Source: Prochlorococcus sp. AG-355-J23 (lineage in GTDB: Bacteria; Cyanobacteriota; Cyanobacteriia; PCC-6307; Cyanobiaceae). From it: a DNA stretch of 64,000 nucleotides. The notes under the pieces are model-generated. The model was not told the origin of the DNA. It made no database searches and saw only the letters and a program-made list of their open reading frames with translations. Shown here piece after piece: positions 1 through 11,540 of this stretch; within the stretch, counting starts at the first letter, position 1; each line of letters opens with the position of its first letter. The position numbers and the translations under genes are program-made. The stretch spans positions 18,794 to 82,793 of the forward strand of contig QCDR01000005.1 of the NCBI GenBank assembly GCA_003278705.1, in the 5' to 3' direction.

Positions 1-1080
1 CATCCAATTCTTGCAAACATACTTTTAACAGCTGACGAAGGAACTAATAAAATTAGCGTAACAGGATTTGACTTGAATTTAGGAATTCAAACTTCTTTCG
101 ATGGAACTGTTAAAAATAGTGGAGCTATTACTATACCTTCAAAACTTTTATCCGAAATAGTAAATAAACTACCTAATGAAACTCCTGTTTCTCTCGAAGT
201 AGACGAGAATTCAGATAATATTCTAATAAAAAGTGACAGAGGTTCTTTTAATCTAAAAGGGATACCTTCTGATGAGTATCCTAATTTACCATTTGTTGAA
301 AGCGGTACTTCATTGAATATTGATCCTAGTTCTTTTTTAAAGGCTTTAAAATCTACCATTTTTGCAAGTAGTAATGATGATTCAAAGCAACTACTCACAG
401 GTGTTAATTTTACCTTCAAACAAAATTATTTAGAGTCTGCTTCTACTGATGGCCATAGATTGGCCGTTGCTTTAATTGGTAATGAAGAACATATTGAAAA
501 TAAAGAAAACTTATCTTCAAATGTTGATGATTTATCGGTAACTATCCCAACTAGATCACTAAGAGAAATTGAAAAACTAGTATCTTTGAGAAGCTCAGAA
601 AATTCAATTAAGCTTTTCTATGACAAAGGTCAAGTAGTATTTATATCTTCTAATCAAATAATTACTACAAGAACTTTAGAAGGTACTTATCCTAATTACT
701 CACAATTAATTCCCGATTCTTTTTCTAAAATTCTAAATTTTAATACAAAAAAATTAATTGATGCATTAGAAAGAATTGCTGTTTTAGCTGATCAGCAAAG
801 TAGTGTTGTAAAGATTAAATTAGATGATACAGATTTAGCTTCAATCAGCGCAGATGCTCAAGATATTGGAAATGCAAATGAATCAATACCTGTTTCTTAT
901 TCTGGAGAAAATTTTGATATTGCATTTAACGTAAGATATCTGTTAGAAGGTTTAAAAGTTATTGCTTCTGAAAATGTACTTTTAAAGTGTAATATTGCAA
1001 CGACTCCAGCTGTTTTTGTACCAGAAGATAATCTTAACTCTTTTACTTATTTAGTTATGCCTGTGCAGGTTCGTTCTTAA
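1..1080 (+). CDS. dnaN: DNA polymerase III beta subunit (sliding clamp), 5' truncated by window
   Basis: Frame is open from base 1 (HPILANILLTADEGTNKISVTGFDLN...) into the 73..1080 ORF; C-terminus YLVMPVQVRS is typical of DnaN. Confidence 0.95.
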   Translation, partial: HPILANILLTADEGTNKISVTGFDLNLGIQTSFDGTVKNSGAITIPSKLLSEIVNKLPNETPVSLEVDENSDNILIKSDRGSFNLKGIPSDEYPNLPFVESGTSLNIDPSSFLKALKSTIFASSNDDSKQLLTGVNFTFKQNYLESASTDGHRLAVALIGNEEHIENKENLSSNVDDLSVTIPTRSLREIEKLVSLRSSENSIKLFYDKGQVVFISSNQIITTRTLEGTYPNYSQLIPDSFSKILNFNTKKLIDALERIAVLADQQSSVVKIKLDDTDLASISADAQDIGNANESIPVSYSGENFDIAFNVRYLLEGLKVIASENVLLKCNIATTPAVFVPEDNLNSFTYLVMPVQVRS

Positions 1081-1081
1081 T

Positions 1082-1789
1082 TTGAAATTACCTAAAGAAA
1101 TTTTATTAAGTGAATTACTAAATTATAGTGTTAAGGGTAATATGGTCCTTAATTATGGAAATGGTGAAAATGTTTGGATGCATCCTCCAGTTCACCGGAT
1201 TCTAGGATGGTACTCTCGTCCTTCAAATTTTGATTTAAAAAGAAATGTTTGGCGATTAAATCAAATTACTCAAATAATAGATAATGAAATTTATGTCAAA
1301 GGCGATCCAGCTATTTCGGATTTAGCAACTTTAAATAGGTTTCCAACTTTAATAGAAGCCAATCTTATAAATATAAACGGATCAAAAATAGGAGTCATTG
1401 CAGATTTTTTATTTGAAATGAAAACAGGAAAAATTAAATATTACTTGGTTTCTAGATCTAATCCTAAGATTCCAGGTTCTAGTAGATGGAAATTAAGTAT
1501 TGATAATATTAACGACCAACAACCGGGATTGGTATTCTGTGAAAGTAATTCTTTAGAGGATTTATCCTTAATAAAATCAAGTATTAAAAATGAATTTATC
1601 CAAAAAGGAAAAAAAATTTTTGATAGATTTGATGATATGAAAAATATTGCTTCCAGTAGATTAGAGGAATGGCTTGAAGATGATGAAGATATTAACCAAA
1701 ACTTAGATTTTAAACAAAAAAGTTTTTATAATAATGAGAGAACATCTATACCGTTTAGTGAAAAAAAAGAAGATGACCCTTGGATATAA
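1082..1789 (+). CDS. Conserved cyanobacterial protein, possibly PRC-barrel-like
   Basis: ORF directly after dnaN, TTG start; middle region resembles PRC-barrel (IGVIADFLFEMKTGKIKYYLVSRS). Confidence 0.6.
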   Translation: MKLPKEILLSELLNYSVKGNMVLNYGNGENVWMHPPVHRILGWYSRPSNFDLKRNVWRLNQITQIIDNEIYVKGDPAISDLATLNRFPTLIEANLININGSKIGVIADFLFEMKTGKIKYYLVSRSNPKIPGSSRWKLSIDNINDQQPGLVFCESNSLEDLSLIKSSIKNEFIQKGKKIFDRFDDMKNIASSRLEEWLEDDEDINQNLDFKQKSFYNNERTSIPFSEKKEDDPWI

Positions 1790-1792
1790 ATA

Positions 1793-4132
1793 ATGATAAA
1801 TCAAGAAAATAATGATCTATATGATCTTAATGAAGCACTACAAGTTGAAAATTTAACACTTAATGATTACGAAGAAATTTGCAAAAGATTAAAGAGAAAA
1901 CCTAACAGAACGGAATTAGGCATGTTTGGCGTTATGTGGTCCGAACATTGTTGTTATAGAAATTCAAAACCTTTACTATCTAAGTTTCCCACTAAAGGTA
2001 AAAATGTTTTAGTTGGACCTGGAGAAAATGCTGGCGTTATTGATGTTGGAAATAATCAAAAACTTGTTTTTAAAATAGAAAGTCATAATCATCCTTCTGC
2101 CATTGAACCTTTTCAAGGCGCAGCAACAGGTGTAGGAGGAATTTTAAGAGATATATTTACAATGGGTGCAAGGCCAATCGCAGTCTTGAATTCATTGAGA
2201 TTCGGCAACCTTGATAAATCATCGAATGTTGATTTACTGCGAGGAGTTGTATCCGGTATTGCACATTATGGAAATTGCGTAGGTGTGCCGACTGTTGGAG
2301 GTGAAATTGACTTCGATGATAGTTACTCTGGAAATCCTCTAGTGAATGTTATGGCTTTAGGACTTTTAGAGACCGAGGAAATCGTTTGTTCTGGAGCTAA
2401 AAATGTAGGATCACCAGTGTTATATGTTGGAAATACAACTGGCAGAGATGGTGTTGGTGGTGCTAGTTTTGCTAGTTCAGAATTAACTACAACTTCATTG
2501 GATGACAGACCTGCAGTGCAGGTAGGTGATCCATTTGTTGAGAAAAGTCTTATTGAAGCTTGTTTGGATGCTTTCAAAACAGGTGATGTAATTGCAGCTC
2601 AAGATATGGGTGCTGCAGGTTTAACATGCAGTAGCGCAGAAATGGCCGCAAATGGAAATTTAGGAATATCTATAGATTTAGATTTGGTCCCTTCTAGAGA
2701 AGATGATATGTCTTCATACCAATATTTATTATCTGAATCGCAAGAAAGAATGTTGTTTGTCGTTAAAGAAGAAAAAATTAATGATCTTATTGCAAAATTT
2801 AATAAATGGGGATTATATGCAAGTGTTATTGGTGAAGTAATAGGAACTGATGAGGTAATTATTTCTCATAAAGGTAAAATTGTGGCCAAAATACCTACTT
2901 CTGCCTTATCTGATGATACTCCTGTAAATTTTCACAATGTGATTAATAATCCACCCGATGATCTTTTAAAAAAATGGGAATGGAAAGAAAATGATTTACC
3001 AGAAATTCATGAGCAAAAAATATTTTCATTGAAGGAAAATAAGAATTTTTCTTATTCAGAAATCATTTTAAAACTACTCTCTAATCCATCAATAGCTTCT
3101 AAACGATGGATTTATAAACAATATGACTCGCAAGTTCAGGCAAACACAGTTTTTAAACCTGGAAAATCAGATGCAGCCGTAGTAAGACTAAGGGAACAAA
3201 ATAAAAAAAATAAAAGTAAAGTATTTTCTGGTGTCGCTGCTTCCGTTGATTGCAATAGTAGATGGGTTGCCCTTGATCCTTTTAGAGGATCAATCGCTGC
3301 AGTTGCAGAGTCCGCTAGAAACGTTAGTTGTGTTGGTGCTGAACCAGTAGCAATTACAAATAATTTAAATTTTTCTTCTCCTGAGAATGAAATAGGATAT
3401 TGGCAACTCTCATCTTCATGTAATGGAATTACTGAAGCCTGTAAAGCTTTAGAAACTCCTGTTACAGGAGGTAATGTATCCTTATATAATGAATCTAAAA
3501 ATAAAGATAATCTAATTACTCCTATTAATCCTACTCCTGTTATTGGAATGGTTGGAAAGATAGATAATGTTGAAAAAGCTATAAGTAGTGAATGGAAAAA
3601 TATTGAAGATCAAATCTGGTTAATTGGTTCTTCCAAATCAGAAACAAAAATTGCAGCTAGTTCTTATCTGGAATATTTTCATGGAGAAATTACAGGTCGG
3701 CCTCCAAAAATAGATTTGTTGGATGAAAAGTTTTGCCAGAGTTTTTTAAGAAATGCGATTTTAAACAGTCTTGTAGTTTCTTCTCACGATATAAGCGACG
3801 GAGGTTTAGCTATAGCTTTAGCAGAGTCTTGTATTTTGTCTGCAAGGGGTGCAACTATAGAATTAGAGAAAGATTTTAATAGAGTTGATAATTTATTGTT
3901 TGCCGAAGGGGGTTCAAGAATTATTTTTTCAATTAGTAAATTGAAACAAAATGAATGGTTTAATTATTTAAAACAAAATCAAATAAATTTTCCATCAAGT
4001 GTTTATGTAAAAAATATAGGATACGTTTCTAGTGATACTCTGAAGATAAAAATCAACGAAAAAAATATTTGCAATATTAGGGTTGAGGAATTAACCGAAA
4101 AATTTAATAATAGTATTTCAGATTACTTTTAA
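1793..4132 (+). CDS. purL: Phosphoribosylformylglycinamidine synthase II
   Basis: 779 aa; [18 protein letters not shown] and [26 protein letters not shown] motifs. Confidence 0.97.
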   Translation: MINQENNDLYDLNEALQVENLTLNDYEEICKRLKRKPNRTELGMFGVMWSEHCCYRNSKPLLSKFPTKGKNVLVGPGENAGVIDVGNNQKLVFKIESHNHPSAIEPFQGAATGVGGILRDIFTMGARPIAVLNSLRFGNLDKSSNVDLLRGVVSGIAHYGNCVGVPTVGGEIDFDDSYSGNPLVNVMALGLLETEEIVCSGAKNVGSPVLYVGNTTGRDGVGGASFASSELTTTSLDDRPAVQVGDPFVEKSLIEACLDAFKTGDVIAAQDMGAAGLTCSSAEMAANGNLGISIDLDLVPSREDDMSSYQYLLSESQERMLFVVKEEKINDLIAKFNKWGLYASVIGEVIGTDEVIISHKGKIVAKIPTSALSDDTPVNFHNVINNPPDDLLKKWEWKENDLPEIHEQKIFSLKENKNFSYSEIILKLLSNPSIASKRWIYKQYDSQVQANTVFKPGKSDAAVVRLREQNKKNKSKVFSGVAASVDCNSRWVALDPFRGSIAAVAESARNVSCVGAEPVAITNNLNFSSPENEIGYWQLSSSCNGITEACKALETPVTGGNVSLYNESKNKDNLITPINPTPVIGMVGKIDNVEKAISSEWKNIEDQIWLIGSSKSETKIAASSYLEYFHGEITGRPPKIDLLDEKFCQSFLRNAILNSLVVSSHDISDGGLAIALAESCILSARGATIELEKDFNRVDNLLFAEGGSRIIFSISKLKQNEWFNYLKQNQINFPSSVYVKNIGYVSSDTLKIKINEKNICNIRVEELTEKFNNSISDYF

Positions 4133-4179
4133 ATATGAAAAACATTTTTCAACTATTAATCATTTTAAGATATTAAGTT

Positions 4180-5640
4180 ATGTGCGGAATAGTTGGAATC
4201 GTTTCTTCAAATGATGTAAATCAACAAATTTACGATAGTCTTTTGCTTTTGCAGCATAGAGGTCAAGATTCAACAGGTATAGCAACAATGGAAAATACTG
4301 TTTTTCATATACATAAGGTTAAAGGTCAGGTCAACACTGCTTATAGAACAAGAGATATGAGGAATTTAATTGGCAAAATTGGACTGGGTCATGTTAGGTA
4401 TGCAACAAAGGGATCAGCAGAAAGTGTAGAAGAAGCACAGCCTTTTTATGTTAATGCTCCTTATGGAATTGTTTTGATACATAATGGAAATTTGACTAAT
4501 ACCAGAGATTTAGAAAAACAGTTATTTAATGTCGACAAGCGGCATACAAATTCTTCAAGTGATACTGAAATGTTGTTAAATGTATTTGCGACAGAATTAC
4601 AAGAACAAATTCATAATCAAGAATTAGAACCTGATATTATTTTTAATGCAGTCAAATCTTTACATAAAAGAATTCAGGGGTCATATGCTTCAATTGCATT
4701 AATTTCCGGACATGGTTTATTAGCATTTAGAGATCCTTTTGGTATTAGGCCTTTAGTCATAGGGAAAAGACTTTCATTAACCACAAAAAAAGAAGAATGG
4801 ATGGTTGCAAGCGAATCTTTAGTACTAGAGAATAATGATTATGAAGTAGTTAGAGATGTAGATCCAGGAGAAGCTGTTTTTATAAATCTTGATGGGGAGT
4901 TTTTCTCTAAGCAATGTTCTGAAAATCCAATGTTATTTCCCTGTGCTTTTGAATATGTTTACTTAGCTAGGCCAGATTCAATTATGAATGGAATTTCAGT
5001 CTATAAAGCTCGTTTAAAGATGGGAGATTTTTTAGCAGAAACAATAAAAGAAACAATCAATTCTGGAGATATTGATGTAGTTATGCCTATTCCAGATTCT
5101 TCTCGACCCGCGGCAATGCAAGTTGCAAGACAGTTAGGGATAGAATATCGGGAAGGTTTTTTTAAAAATAGATATGTTGGCAGAACATTCATAATGCCTG
5201 GTCAGCAGAAACGTAAGAAATCTGTAAGGCAAAAATTAAATGCCATGAGTGCAGAGTTTAAAAATAAAAATGTACTAATTGTTGATGACTCGATAGTAAG
5301 AGGTACTACTTCAAAAGAAATTGTTCAGATGGCTAAAGATGCGGGAGCAAATAAAGTTTTTTTTACATCAGCAGCTCCTCCAGTTCGTTATCCTCATGTT
5401 TATGGAATTAATATGCCTAATAGAGATGAATTAATAGCTCATAATAGGACAATAAGTGAAATCGCTGATAAGCTTGAAATTGATAACCTTGTTTATCAAA
5501 GTGTTGAAAGTTTGCGTAAATCTATAATTGGTGATTCTCCTATTAAAGGTTTAGAGATGAGTTGTTTTACTGGTGATTATGTAACTGGAACAGTAAATCA
5601 AGAATACTTAAATTGGGTTGAAAATGAATATAAATCTTAG
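4180..5640 (+). CDS. purF: Amidophosphoribosyltransferase
   Basis: [11 protein letters not shown]-terminal glutaminase and PRPP-binding [18 protein letters not shown] motif. Confidence 0.97.
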   Translation: MCGIVGIVSSNDVNQQIYDSLLLLQHRGQDSTGIATMENTVFHIHKVKGQVNTAYRTRDMRNLIGKIGLGHVRYATKGSAESVEEAQPFYVNAPYGIVLIHNGNLTNTRDLEKQLFNVDKRHTNSSSDTEMLLNVFATELQEQIHNQELEPDIIFNAVKSLHKRIQGSYASIALISGHGLLAFRDPFGIRPLVIGKRLSLTTKKEEWMVASESLVLENNDYEVVRDVDPGEAVFINLDGEFFSKQCSENPMLFPCAFEYVYLARPDSIMNGISVYKARLKMGDFLAETIKETINSGDIDVVMPIPDSSRPAAMQVARQLGIEYREGFFKNRYVGRTFIMPGQQKRKKSVRQKLNAMSAEFKNKNVLIVDDSIVRGTTSKEIVQMAKDAGANKVFFTSAAPPVRYPHVYGINMPNRDELIAHNRTISEIADKLEIDNLVYQSVESLRKSIIGDSPIKGLEMSCFTGDYVTGTVNQEYLNWVENEYKS

Positions 5641-8078
5641 TCGAGAAAGTTTTCAAGCCGGAAACAATTTTCAAGGTATTCATCATTATCTAATTTTAAA
5701 AAATCAATCAAAAAGTTTGATTTATTTGATTTGAAATTTAATTTATTTAGGTCTAGTCTTGCAGATTTATTTTTATTAGTTTCAATATCAAGGTAATGGT
5801 TACTTGCCATTATTTTTAGGAAGTAATCGTTTTTAAGTTGTGTTTTTTCATTCAAATATCCCAAACTGTATTCATTTGAGCAGTAAATTTCTTTGCTATT
5901 TATGCAAAATATTTTTCCTTGTTTAGATATTAAAAAAATATTTTCTCCATCATGAAATGTACAACAAGAAACGATTTTTTCAGATGGTAAAAGTTTTGCA
6001 ATTATTAATCCTTGGGATTGTTTAGAAGTTGGCGTTAAAAATTTATTTGATAAATTAAATTTAAAAATTCTTCCTATCGAGGTTAATATTATTAAATTTT
6101 TGCTTTCATTAGAAATAAAAGAATCAATTGTTTTTAAATTATTTTTTAATTTTGTAATAGTAAAAGATCTATTGCTTTTAATCATATCTTCATCAAATAA
6201 TACTTTTTTAAATCTTCCATCTGAATTTAATATGCATAAATAATTTCTAGTTTCTTTTTTAATTGAATGAAAATTTATTATTTCATTAGGATGAATATTT
6301 CCAAGAATTTTATTATCTAATTTATAGTCTTTATTAATACTTGATTCCCAATCAATGTTAAATACTTTTCCCGTATTAGTGATTCCAATTAATTTTAAAT
6401 TTTTTTCAATATTACATATAAATTTTTGAATATTTTTATTATCTATAATTTTATTTACAACCTCAAACGATTTCTTGTAATTACCTAAAATCATCTTTTT
6501 TAAATAAAGCCTATTGTCTATATATAATTTTGTTTTTTTATTTATAAAGTCTTCTAATATCTGATTATTAAGCGTTTCTAATTCTTCATTTTGATTTATA
6601 TTTTTAATTATTTTAGTTTTACGTATAACATTGTATTTTTTCTTTAATATTAATAATTCTTCTATAAGTAATTCAAGTAATAATCCTCTTTCGTTCAATA
6701 ATTTTTGAAAATAATTCTTTTTTTCTTCTAAAAATTTTATATCGTTATCAATTTGATTTTTTTCTAGATTTGTTAATTTTTTTAGTGGCATATCCAAAAC
6801 TGAATTTGCTTGTTTTTCACTTAAGAAAAAATTTTCTACTAATTTTGATCTCGCTTGCACAGAATTTTCTGATTCTTCAATGATTGCAATAACTTTTTTT
6901 ATGTTTTTTGTAGCTTTAGATAAACCTTCTGATATTTCAAGTTTATTAAGGGTGTTTTTTAAAAAATAAAAAGTTCTTTTTCTAATTGTTTCTTCTCTAA
7001 ATTCAAGAAAATAGTTGAGATATTTTTTCAGATTTAGTTGAACAGGTTTCCCTTTAATTAAAGCTAAGAATATTGCGCCAAAGTTTGTTTGGAGACTTGT
7101 TTTTTTATATAAATTAGAAATAACAAGTTCAGAATTAGAATCTTTTTTTAGTTCTACTACAATTCTCATTCCATCTCTGTCGCTTTCATCCCTAATATCA
7201 GAAATCCCAATAATCTTGCCTGAATTAACAAGTTCTGCGAGTTTTTCAATCCACCCTGCTTTATTAATTTGGTAAGGAAGTTCAGTAATAATTATTGCAT
7301 TCTTTTTATGTTTCCCTTTGCCTAAATTTATCTCTTCCGAATTTACAACTCCTCTTATCGTTATAGATCCTTTTCCAGTTTGATAAAGTTCTTCTATTGC
7401 ACGACTATAAATCAATTCTCCGCCTGTAGGAAAATCAGGTCCCTTGATAATGTTAGAAAGTTTTTTATCGCTTATATCTTTATTTTTAACTAAGGCAACT
7501 AAACCATCTATTATTTCGCCTAAATTGTGAGGTGGAATATTTGTTGCCATGCCAACAGCAATACCTGATGACCCGTTTAACAATAAAAATGGAAGTTGGG
7601 CTGGAAGAACATCCGGTTCTTTTTGAGAACCGTCAAAGTTATTTGAAAAGTTTACTGTTTCTGATGCAATTTCTTCAAGAAATCCTTTATGAGCTATTGG
7701 AGCTAATCTGGTCTCAGTGTACCTCATTGCTGCTGGCGGATCATTATCCACAGATCCGAAATTTCCATGGCCGTCAAGAGTAGGATATTTGGTTGAGAAG
7801 TTTTGTACCAGCTTTACTAATGCATCATAAACTGCTTGATCTCCATGAGGATGGTATTTCCCAAGTACATCTCCAACAACTCTTGCACACTTCCTGAATG
7901 GTTTATCAGGAGTTAAACCTAATTCATACATCGCAAATATGATTCTTCTTTGTACAGGCTTTAGACCATCTCTTGCATCGGGCAACGCACGTCCAACTAT
8001 GACGCTCATCGCATACTCCAAATAAGAACGTTGCATTTCTTCTTGAAGCGAGATGGAAGTGAAGTTTTTCTTATCCAT
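5637..8078 (-). CDS. gyrA: DNA gyrase/topoisomerase IV subunit A
   Basis: [36 protein letters not shown] and [10 protein letters not shown] motifs; converges with purF with a 4-bp overlap. Confidence 0.9.
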   Translation of the reverse strand: MDKKNFTSISLQEEMQRSYLEYAMSVIVGRALPDARDGLKPVQRRIIFAMYELGLTPDKPFRKCARVVGDVLGKYHPHGDQAVYDALVKLVQNFSTKYPTLDGHGNFGSVDNDPPAAMRYTETRLAPIAHKGFLEEIASETVNFSNNFDGSQKEPDVLPAQLPFLLLNGSSGIAVGMATNIPPHNLGEIIDGLVALVKNKDISDKKLSNIIKGPDFPTGGELIYSRAIEELYQTGKGSITIRGVVNSEEINLGKGKHKKNAIIITELPYQINKAGWIEKLAELVNSGKIIGISDIRDESDRDGMRIVVELKKDSNSELVISNLYKKTSLQTNFGAIFLALIKGKPVQLNLKKYLNYFLEFREETIRKRTFYFLKNTLNKLEISEGLSKATKNIKKVIAIIEESENSVQARSKLVENFFLSEKQANSVLDMPLKKLTNLEKNQIDNDIKFLEEKKNYFQKLLNERGLLLELLIEELLILKKKYNVIRKTKIIKNINQNEELETLNNQILEDFINKKTKLYIDNRLYLKKMILGNYKKSFEVVNKIIDNKNIQKFICNIEKNLKLIGITNTGKVFNIDWESSINKDYKLDNKILGNIHPNEIINFHSIKKETRNYLCILNSDGRFKKVLFDEDMIKSNRSFTITKLKNNLKTIDSFISNESKNLIILTSIGRIFKFNLSNKFLTPTSKQSQGLIIAKLLPSEKIVSCCTFHDGENIFLISKQGKIFCINSKEIYCSNEYSLGYLNEKTQLKNDYFLKIMASNHYLDIETNKNKSARLDLNKLNFKSNKSNFLIDFLKLDNDEYLENCFRLENFLD

Positions 8079-8155
8079 TGGAGCGCAAAATTGAATAATT
8101 ATTAATTAACTAAATTAAGACTAATAGGTAAAACAATATTTACCAGTATTGAACA

Positions 8156-9019
8156 TTAAGATGATTCACTTATTTTGGATTTTGCCAGTATTACATCTTT
8201 TTTTAATTGTTCATTTTGTAAAAGAATTTCTGTAGAGGCTTGTAATTTTTCTCCCCATAACTGTTCTTTTCTATAATCATAATTAACATATTTGGGATCT
8301 TTATTTAAAGCCTTTTTTGCCAGCTGAATTGCTAATTTATTATCTTGGATATTCATACATGAGGCTAGGCCTAGTAATGGTTCAGCATTCTCCTCGATTG
8401 AGATTGCACTTTCAAAAAGTTTGATTGCCATATTGATTTTGTTTTTTTCGAAATAAGCTAAACCTTGATTATTTATTGCTTGCCAGAAATCAGGCTTAAT
8501 TTCTATAGATTTATCAAACAATTTGATAGCTCCCAAATAATTTTTTTCCATTAATAAAATATTTCCTAATTGAAAAATAGCTTTGTGGTTATTGGGCTCA
8601 ATCTTTATTCCTTTTTCTAAAGCATTCTTTGCTTTTTTCTGTTGGGAAATTTTTAAAAAAACAGTACTTTTAGCAAAATATATTTCGCTAATATTTGAAT
8701 TGATCTGTTCTGCTTTATTAAGAGAACTTAATGCGTTTTTGTATTCTTTGTTAGCTATTTGTGCTTCAGCTAAAATCAACCATAGTTTTTCATTTTTTGC
8801 ATTTATTTTTACTGCTAATTTGGCTAAATTAAGACTGTCTTCATATTGACCAAAATAAAGAAGTTGATATGCATTTTTGCCAATATATAAACTTTGCTTT
8901 TGTAAATTTTTTATTGTTGGGAAATAATAATAGGGAACTATTGCTCGAACTATTTCTATTTGAAAAAAATAAAAACAGATCAAGGAGATCCAGATTGTTT
9001 TTTTTAAAAACGACTTCAT
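8156..9019 (-). CDS. TPR-repeat protein with N-terminal signal/TM segment
   Basis: Multiple TPR-like repeats (ALEKGIKIEPNNHKAIFQLGNILL...). Confidence 0.75.
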   Translation of the reverse strand: MKSFLKKTIWISLICFYFFQIEIVRAIVPYYYFPTIKNLQKQSLYIGKNAYQLLYFGQYEDSLNLAKLAVKINAKNEKLWLILAEAQIANKEYKNALSSLNKAEQINSNISEIYFAKSTVFLKISQQKKAKNALEKGIKIEPNNHKAIFQLGNILLMEKNYLGAIKLFDKSIEIKPDFWQAINNQGLAYFEKNKINMAIKLFESAISIEENAEPLLGLASCMNIQDNKLAIQLAKKALNKDPKYVNYDYRKEQLWGEKLQASTEILLQNEQLKKDVILAKSKISESS

Positions 9020-9972
9020 ATTTGAATTTTTTTATTCTTTATATTTGCTTGTATATTTCTTTTCCACATCCATGGTTTAATTCTTTTTAAGGTAGTTCCT
9101 TTAAGATTTTCTTGCCACGTTTTATCGTCCCAATTGAGGGACTCAATATTAAGATTTTTAATCCATTCTTTCGGTGTGGTTTCATGATTATTGTTGTATG
9201 GCACTGATTTATTCCATGGACAAACATCTTGACAAATATCACATCCTGCAACCCATCCACCTAAATTTTTTTCTATTTTCTTTGGAATAGTTTTATCTCT
9301 ACTCTCTATTGTGTGATACGCAATGCATAAATCTGATTGTATTACAAATGGTTCTACAATTGCCTTTGTGGGACAATGTTCAATACAAATATCACATTTT
9401 CCACAAAGTGATTGATGAGGTTTATCTGGCATTAAATCTTTTGTGAGAATCATAAAACCCAAAGTAAACCAAGAACCATTTTTTTTGCTGATTAAATTAC
9501 TATTTTTACCTATCCAACCAATCCCTGCTTCCTCTGCCCATGCTTTTTCAAGAAGAGGAGAGGTATCAACACATATTTTCCACTTGCAATCAGGGATTTC
9601 TATGTTGATCCATTTACCAATATTCTTTAATTTTTTGCGAATCACTTTATGATAATCCTCACCTTGGCTAAATTTAGCTACCTTGAGAAAATTATTATTC
9701 CTGTTTTGTGAATTAATATAAGTAAATCCAACGCTTAAAACACTTTTTGCATCTTCAAAAAGTGAGCCTATATTTTTTCTTTTTTCTGCTTCCATCCAAT
9801 TCATTTCAGCATGATAATTATTTGACAACCATCTTTCTAATGCATTAGTCCTTAATTTTACACGCGAACTACCTGGGATTGAAGCTATCCCGGCAACTGT
9901 AAAACCCTCAAAAATAGCTCTTTCTTTTAATTTTCTACTTATTTCTTTTTTGTCTTGAATTGTATCAATCAT
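9016..9972 (-). CDS. queG: Epoxyqueuosine reductase
   Basis: Two 4Fe-4S motifs (CGKCDICIEHCPTKAI; GCDICQDVCPWN) and VDTSPLLEKAWAEEAGIGWIGKN. Confidence 0.92.
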   Translation of the reverse strand: MIDTIQDKKEISRKLKERAIFEGFTVAGIASIPGSSRVKLRTNALERWLSNNYHAEMNWMEAEKRKNIGSLFEDAKSVLSVGFTYINSQNRNNNFLKVAKFSQGEDYHKVIRKKLKNIGKWINIEIPDCKWKICVDTSPLLEKAWAEEAGIGWIGKNSNLISKKNGSWFTLGFMILTKDLMPDKPHQSLCGKCDICIEHCPTKAIVEPFVIQSDLCIAYHTIESRDKTIPKKIEKNLGGWVAGCDICQDVCPWNKSVPYNNNHETTPKEWIKNLNIESLNWDDKTWQENLKGTTLKRIKPWMWKRNIQANIKNKKIQI

Positions 9973-10118
9973 TTCTCTTTCTTTATAGCATTTCTTTTAA
10001 AAGTTATGTTTGAGAGAAAAAAACTTATAAATAAAATAGATATATTTAAAAAAAATATATCCTAAGTGAGTAAAAACAGTTAAATTATTAGTAAAGTTAA
10101 TATAGTTAAAACGTTATT

Positions 10119-10853
10119 TTGGTTGAATCTAATCAAAATCAAGATTCCAATTTAGGATCTAGGCTTCAACAAGATCTCAAAAATGATCTTATTGCGGGGT
10201 TGTTGGTTGTAATACCCTTAGCAACAACAATCTGGCTTTCATCATTAGTTAGTAAATTTGTTTTAACGTTAGTTACTTCTGTCCCAAAGCAACTAAATCC
10301 TTTTATTACTTTAAATCCTTTATTACAAGATTTAATTAATCTCACCTTAGGTTTAACCGTTCCTTTATTAGCTATTTTGCTTATAGGGCTGATGGCGAGA
10401 AATTTTGTAGGAAGATGGTTATTAGAATTTGGAGAAGGTACTTTATCAAAAATTCCAGTAGCTGGAGCAGTTTATAAAACTCTTAAACAATTGCTAGAAA
10501 CTTTCTTGAGTAATAAATCTAATAGATTTAGACGAGTTGTTTTAGTAGAATATCCTCGTGAGGGATTATACAGTGTAGGCTTTGTAACTGGAGATGTAGG
10601 ACCCTCTCTACAGCAAGAATTGGAAGAAAAGTTACTTAGTGTTTTCATCCCTACAGCACCAAACCCAACTACTGGATGGTACACACTCGTTCCTGAGTCT
10701 TCCGTTAAGGATTTGGATATTTCTGTTGAAGATGCTTTTAGAACAATAATTTCCGCTGGGATAGTTAATCCAGATGAGAAAAATAACACCACAAATCCAA
10801 CGTTTTCAAAATTGTTTTCTCAATTACGAGCTTCCACTAATACTTCTTCTTAA
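10119..10853 (+). CDS. DUF502-family membrane protein
   Basis: LIAGLLVVIPLATTIWL... and GEGTLSKIPVAGAVYKTLKQLLETF signatures. Confidence 0.8.
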   Translation: MVESNQNQDSNLGSRLQQDLKNDLIAGLLVVIPLATTIWLSSLVSKFVLTLVTSVPKQLNPFITLNPLLQDLINLTLGLTVPLLAILLIGLMARNFVGRWLLEFGEGTLSKIPVAGAVYKTLKQLLETFLSNKSNRFRRVVLVEYPREGLYSVGFVTGDVGPSLQQELEEKLLSVFIPTAPNPTTGWYTLVPESSVKDLDISVEDAFRTIISAGIVNPDEKNNTTNPTFSKLFSQLRASTNTSS

Positions 10854-11474
10854 TTGATGCATAATAGATCCCTTTCTAGAGAATTATCTTTAATTTCTCT
10901 TGGCCTTATAAAAGATAAAGGTGATTTTAAATTAAATAAATTTCAGATAGAAGAAATTTTTGAATCTGCTTTGGATTCTCTAATAAATCATTGCAGAGAG
11001 GAATTAGATAATTGCGAGTCAGAGTTAGAAAATGCTTCACAAAAAATATTAGATAGTGAATTGCAAGAAGGTTTTGATTCCTCTTATTCAAATGTTCGAG
11101 ATGAGTTAAAAAAATCTCTTACAAAAATTGAAACCGTAATGAATACACTCTCTGTTACTCTAGATTTTCCGAAATTAATTGTTTCTAGCGGTCAAATAGA
11201 TATTAGAGAGGATGTAAATCAAAGGATTTGTAATATAATTAATAATCTAAAAAGTATTGATTCTGATATCGATCAAGTAATGGAGGGCTGGAGATTAAAA
11301 AGATTACCAAGAATTGATAGGGATATTCTGCGTCTTGCTTACGTGGATATTAATTTTTTGAACACGCCTATCGCTGTTGCTTGTGATGAAGCTGTTAACT
11401 TAGCTAATAAATATAGTGATTTGCAAGGAAGAAAATTTATTAATGGAGTTTTAAGGAGATTACAAACAATTTAA
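10854..11474 (+). CDS. nusB: Transcription antitermination protein NusB
   Basis: RDILRLAYVDINFL...ACDEAVNLANKYSDLQGRKFINGVLRR. Confidence 0.9.
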   Translation: MMHNRSLSRELSLISLGLIKDKGDFKLNKFQIEEIFESALDSLINHCREELDNCESELENASQKILDSELQEGFDSSYSNVRDELKKSLTKIETVMNTLSVTLDFPKLIVSSGQIDIREDVNQRICNIINNLKSIDSDIDQVMEGWRLKRLPRIDRDILRLAYVDINFLNTPIAVACDEAVNLANKYSDLQGRKFINGVLRRLQTI

Positions 11475-11540
11475 TTGTCATAATTATTTGATATAAATAA
11501 ATAGTATTTAGAAAATTTTAATTACGAACTATCTATAATA

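Noticed and set aside
87-419. 110-aa minus-strand ORF inside dnaN
   Set aside because: Antisense to a conserved CDS, no domain; shadow ORF
2323-2577. 84-aa minus-strand ORF inside purL
   Set aside because: Antisense shadow of a highly conserved region
7532-7783. 83-aa plus-strand ORF inside gyrA
   Set aside because: Antisense shadow ORF without recognisable features
10472-10792. 106-aa minus-strand ORF inside the DUF502 gene
   Set aside because: Fully antisense to a supported CDS
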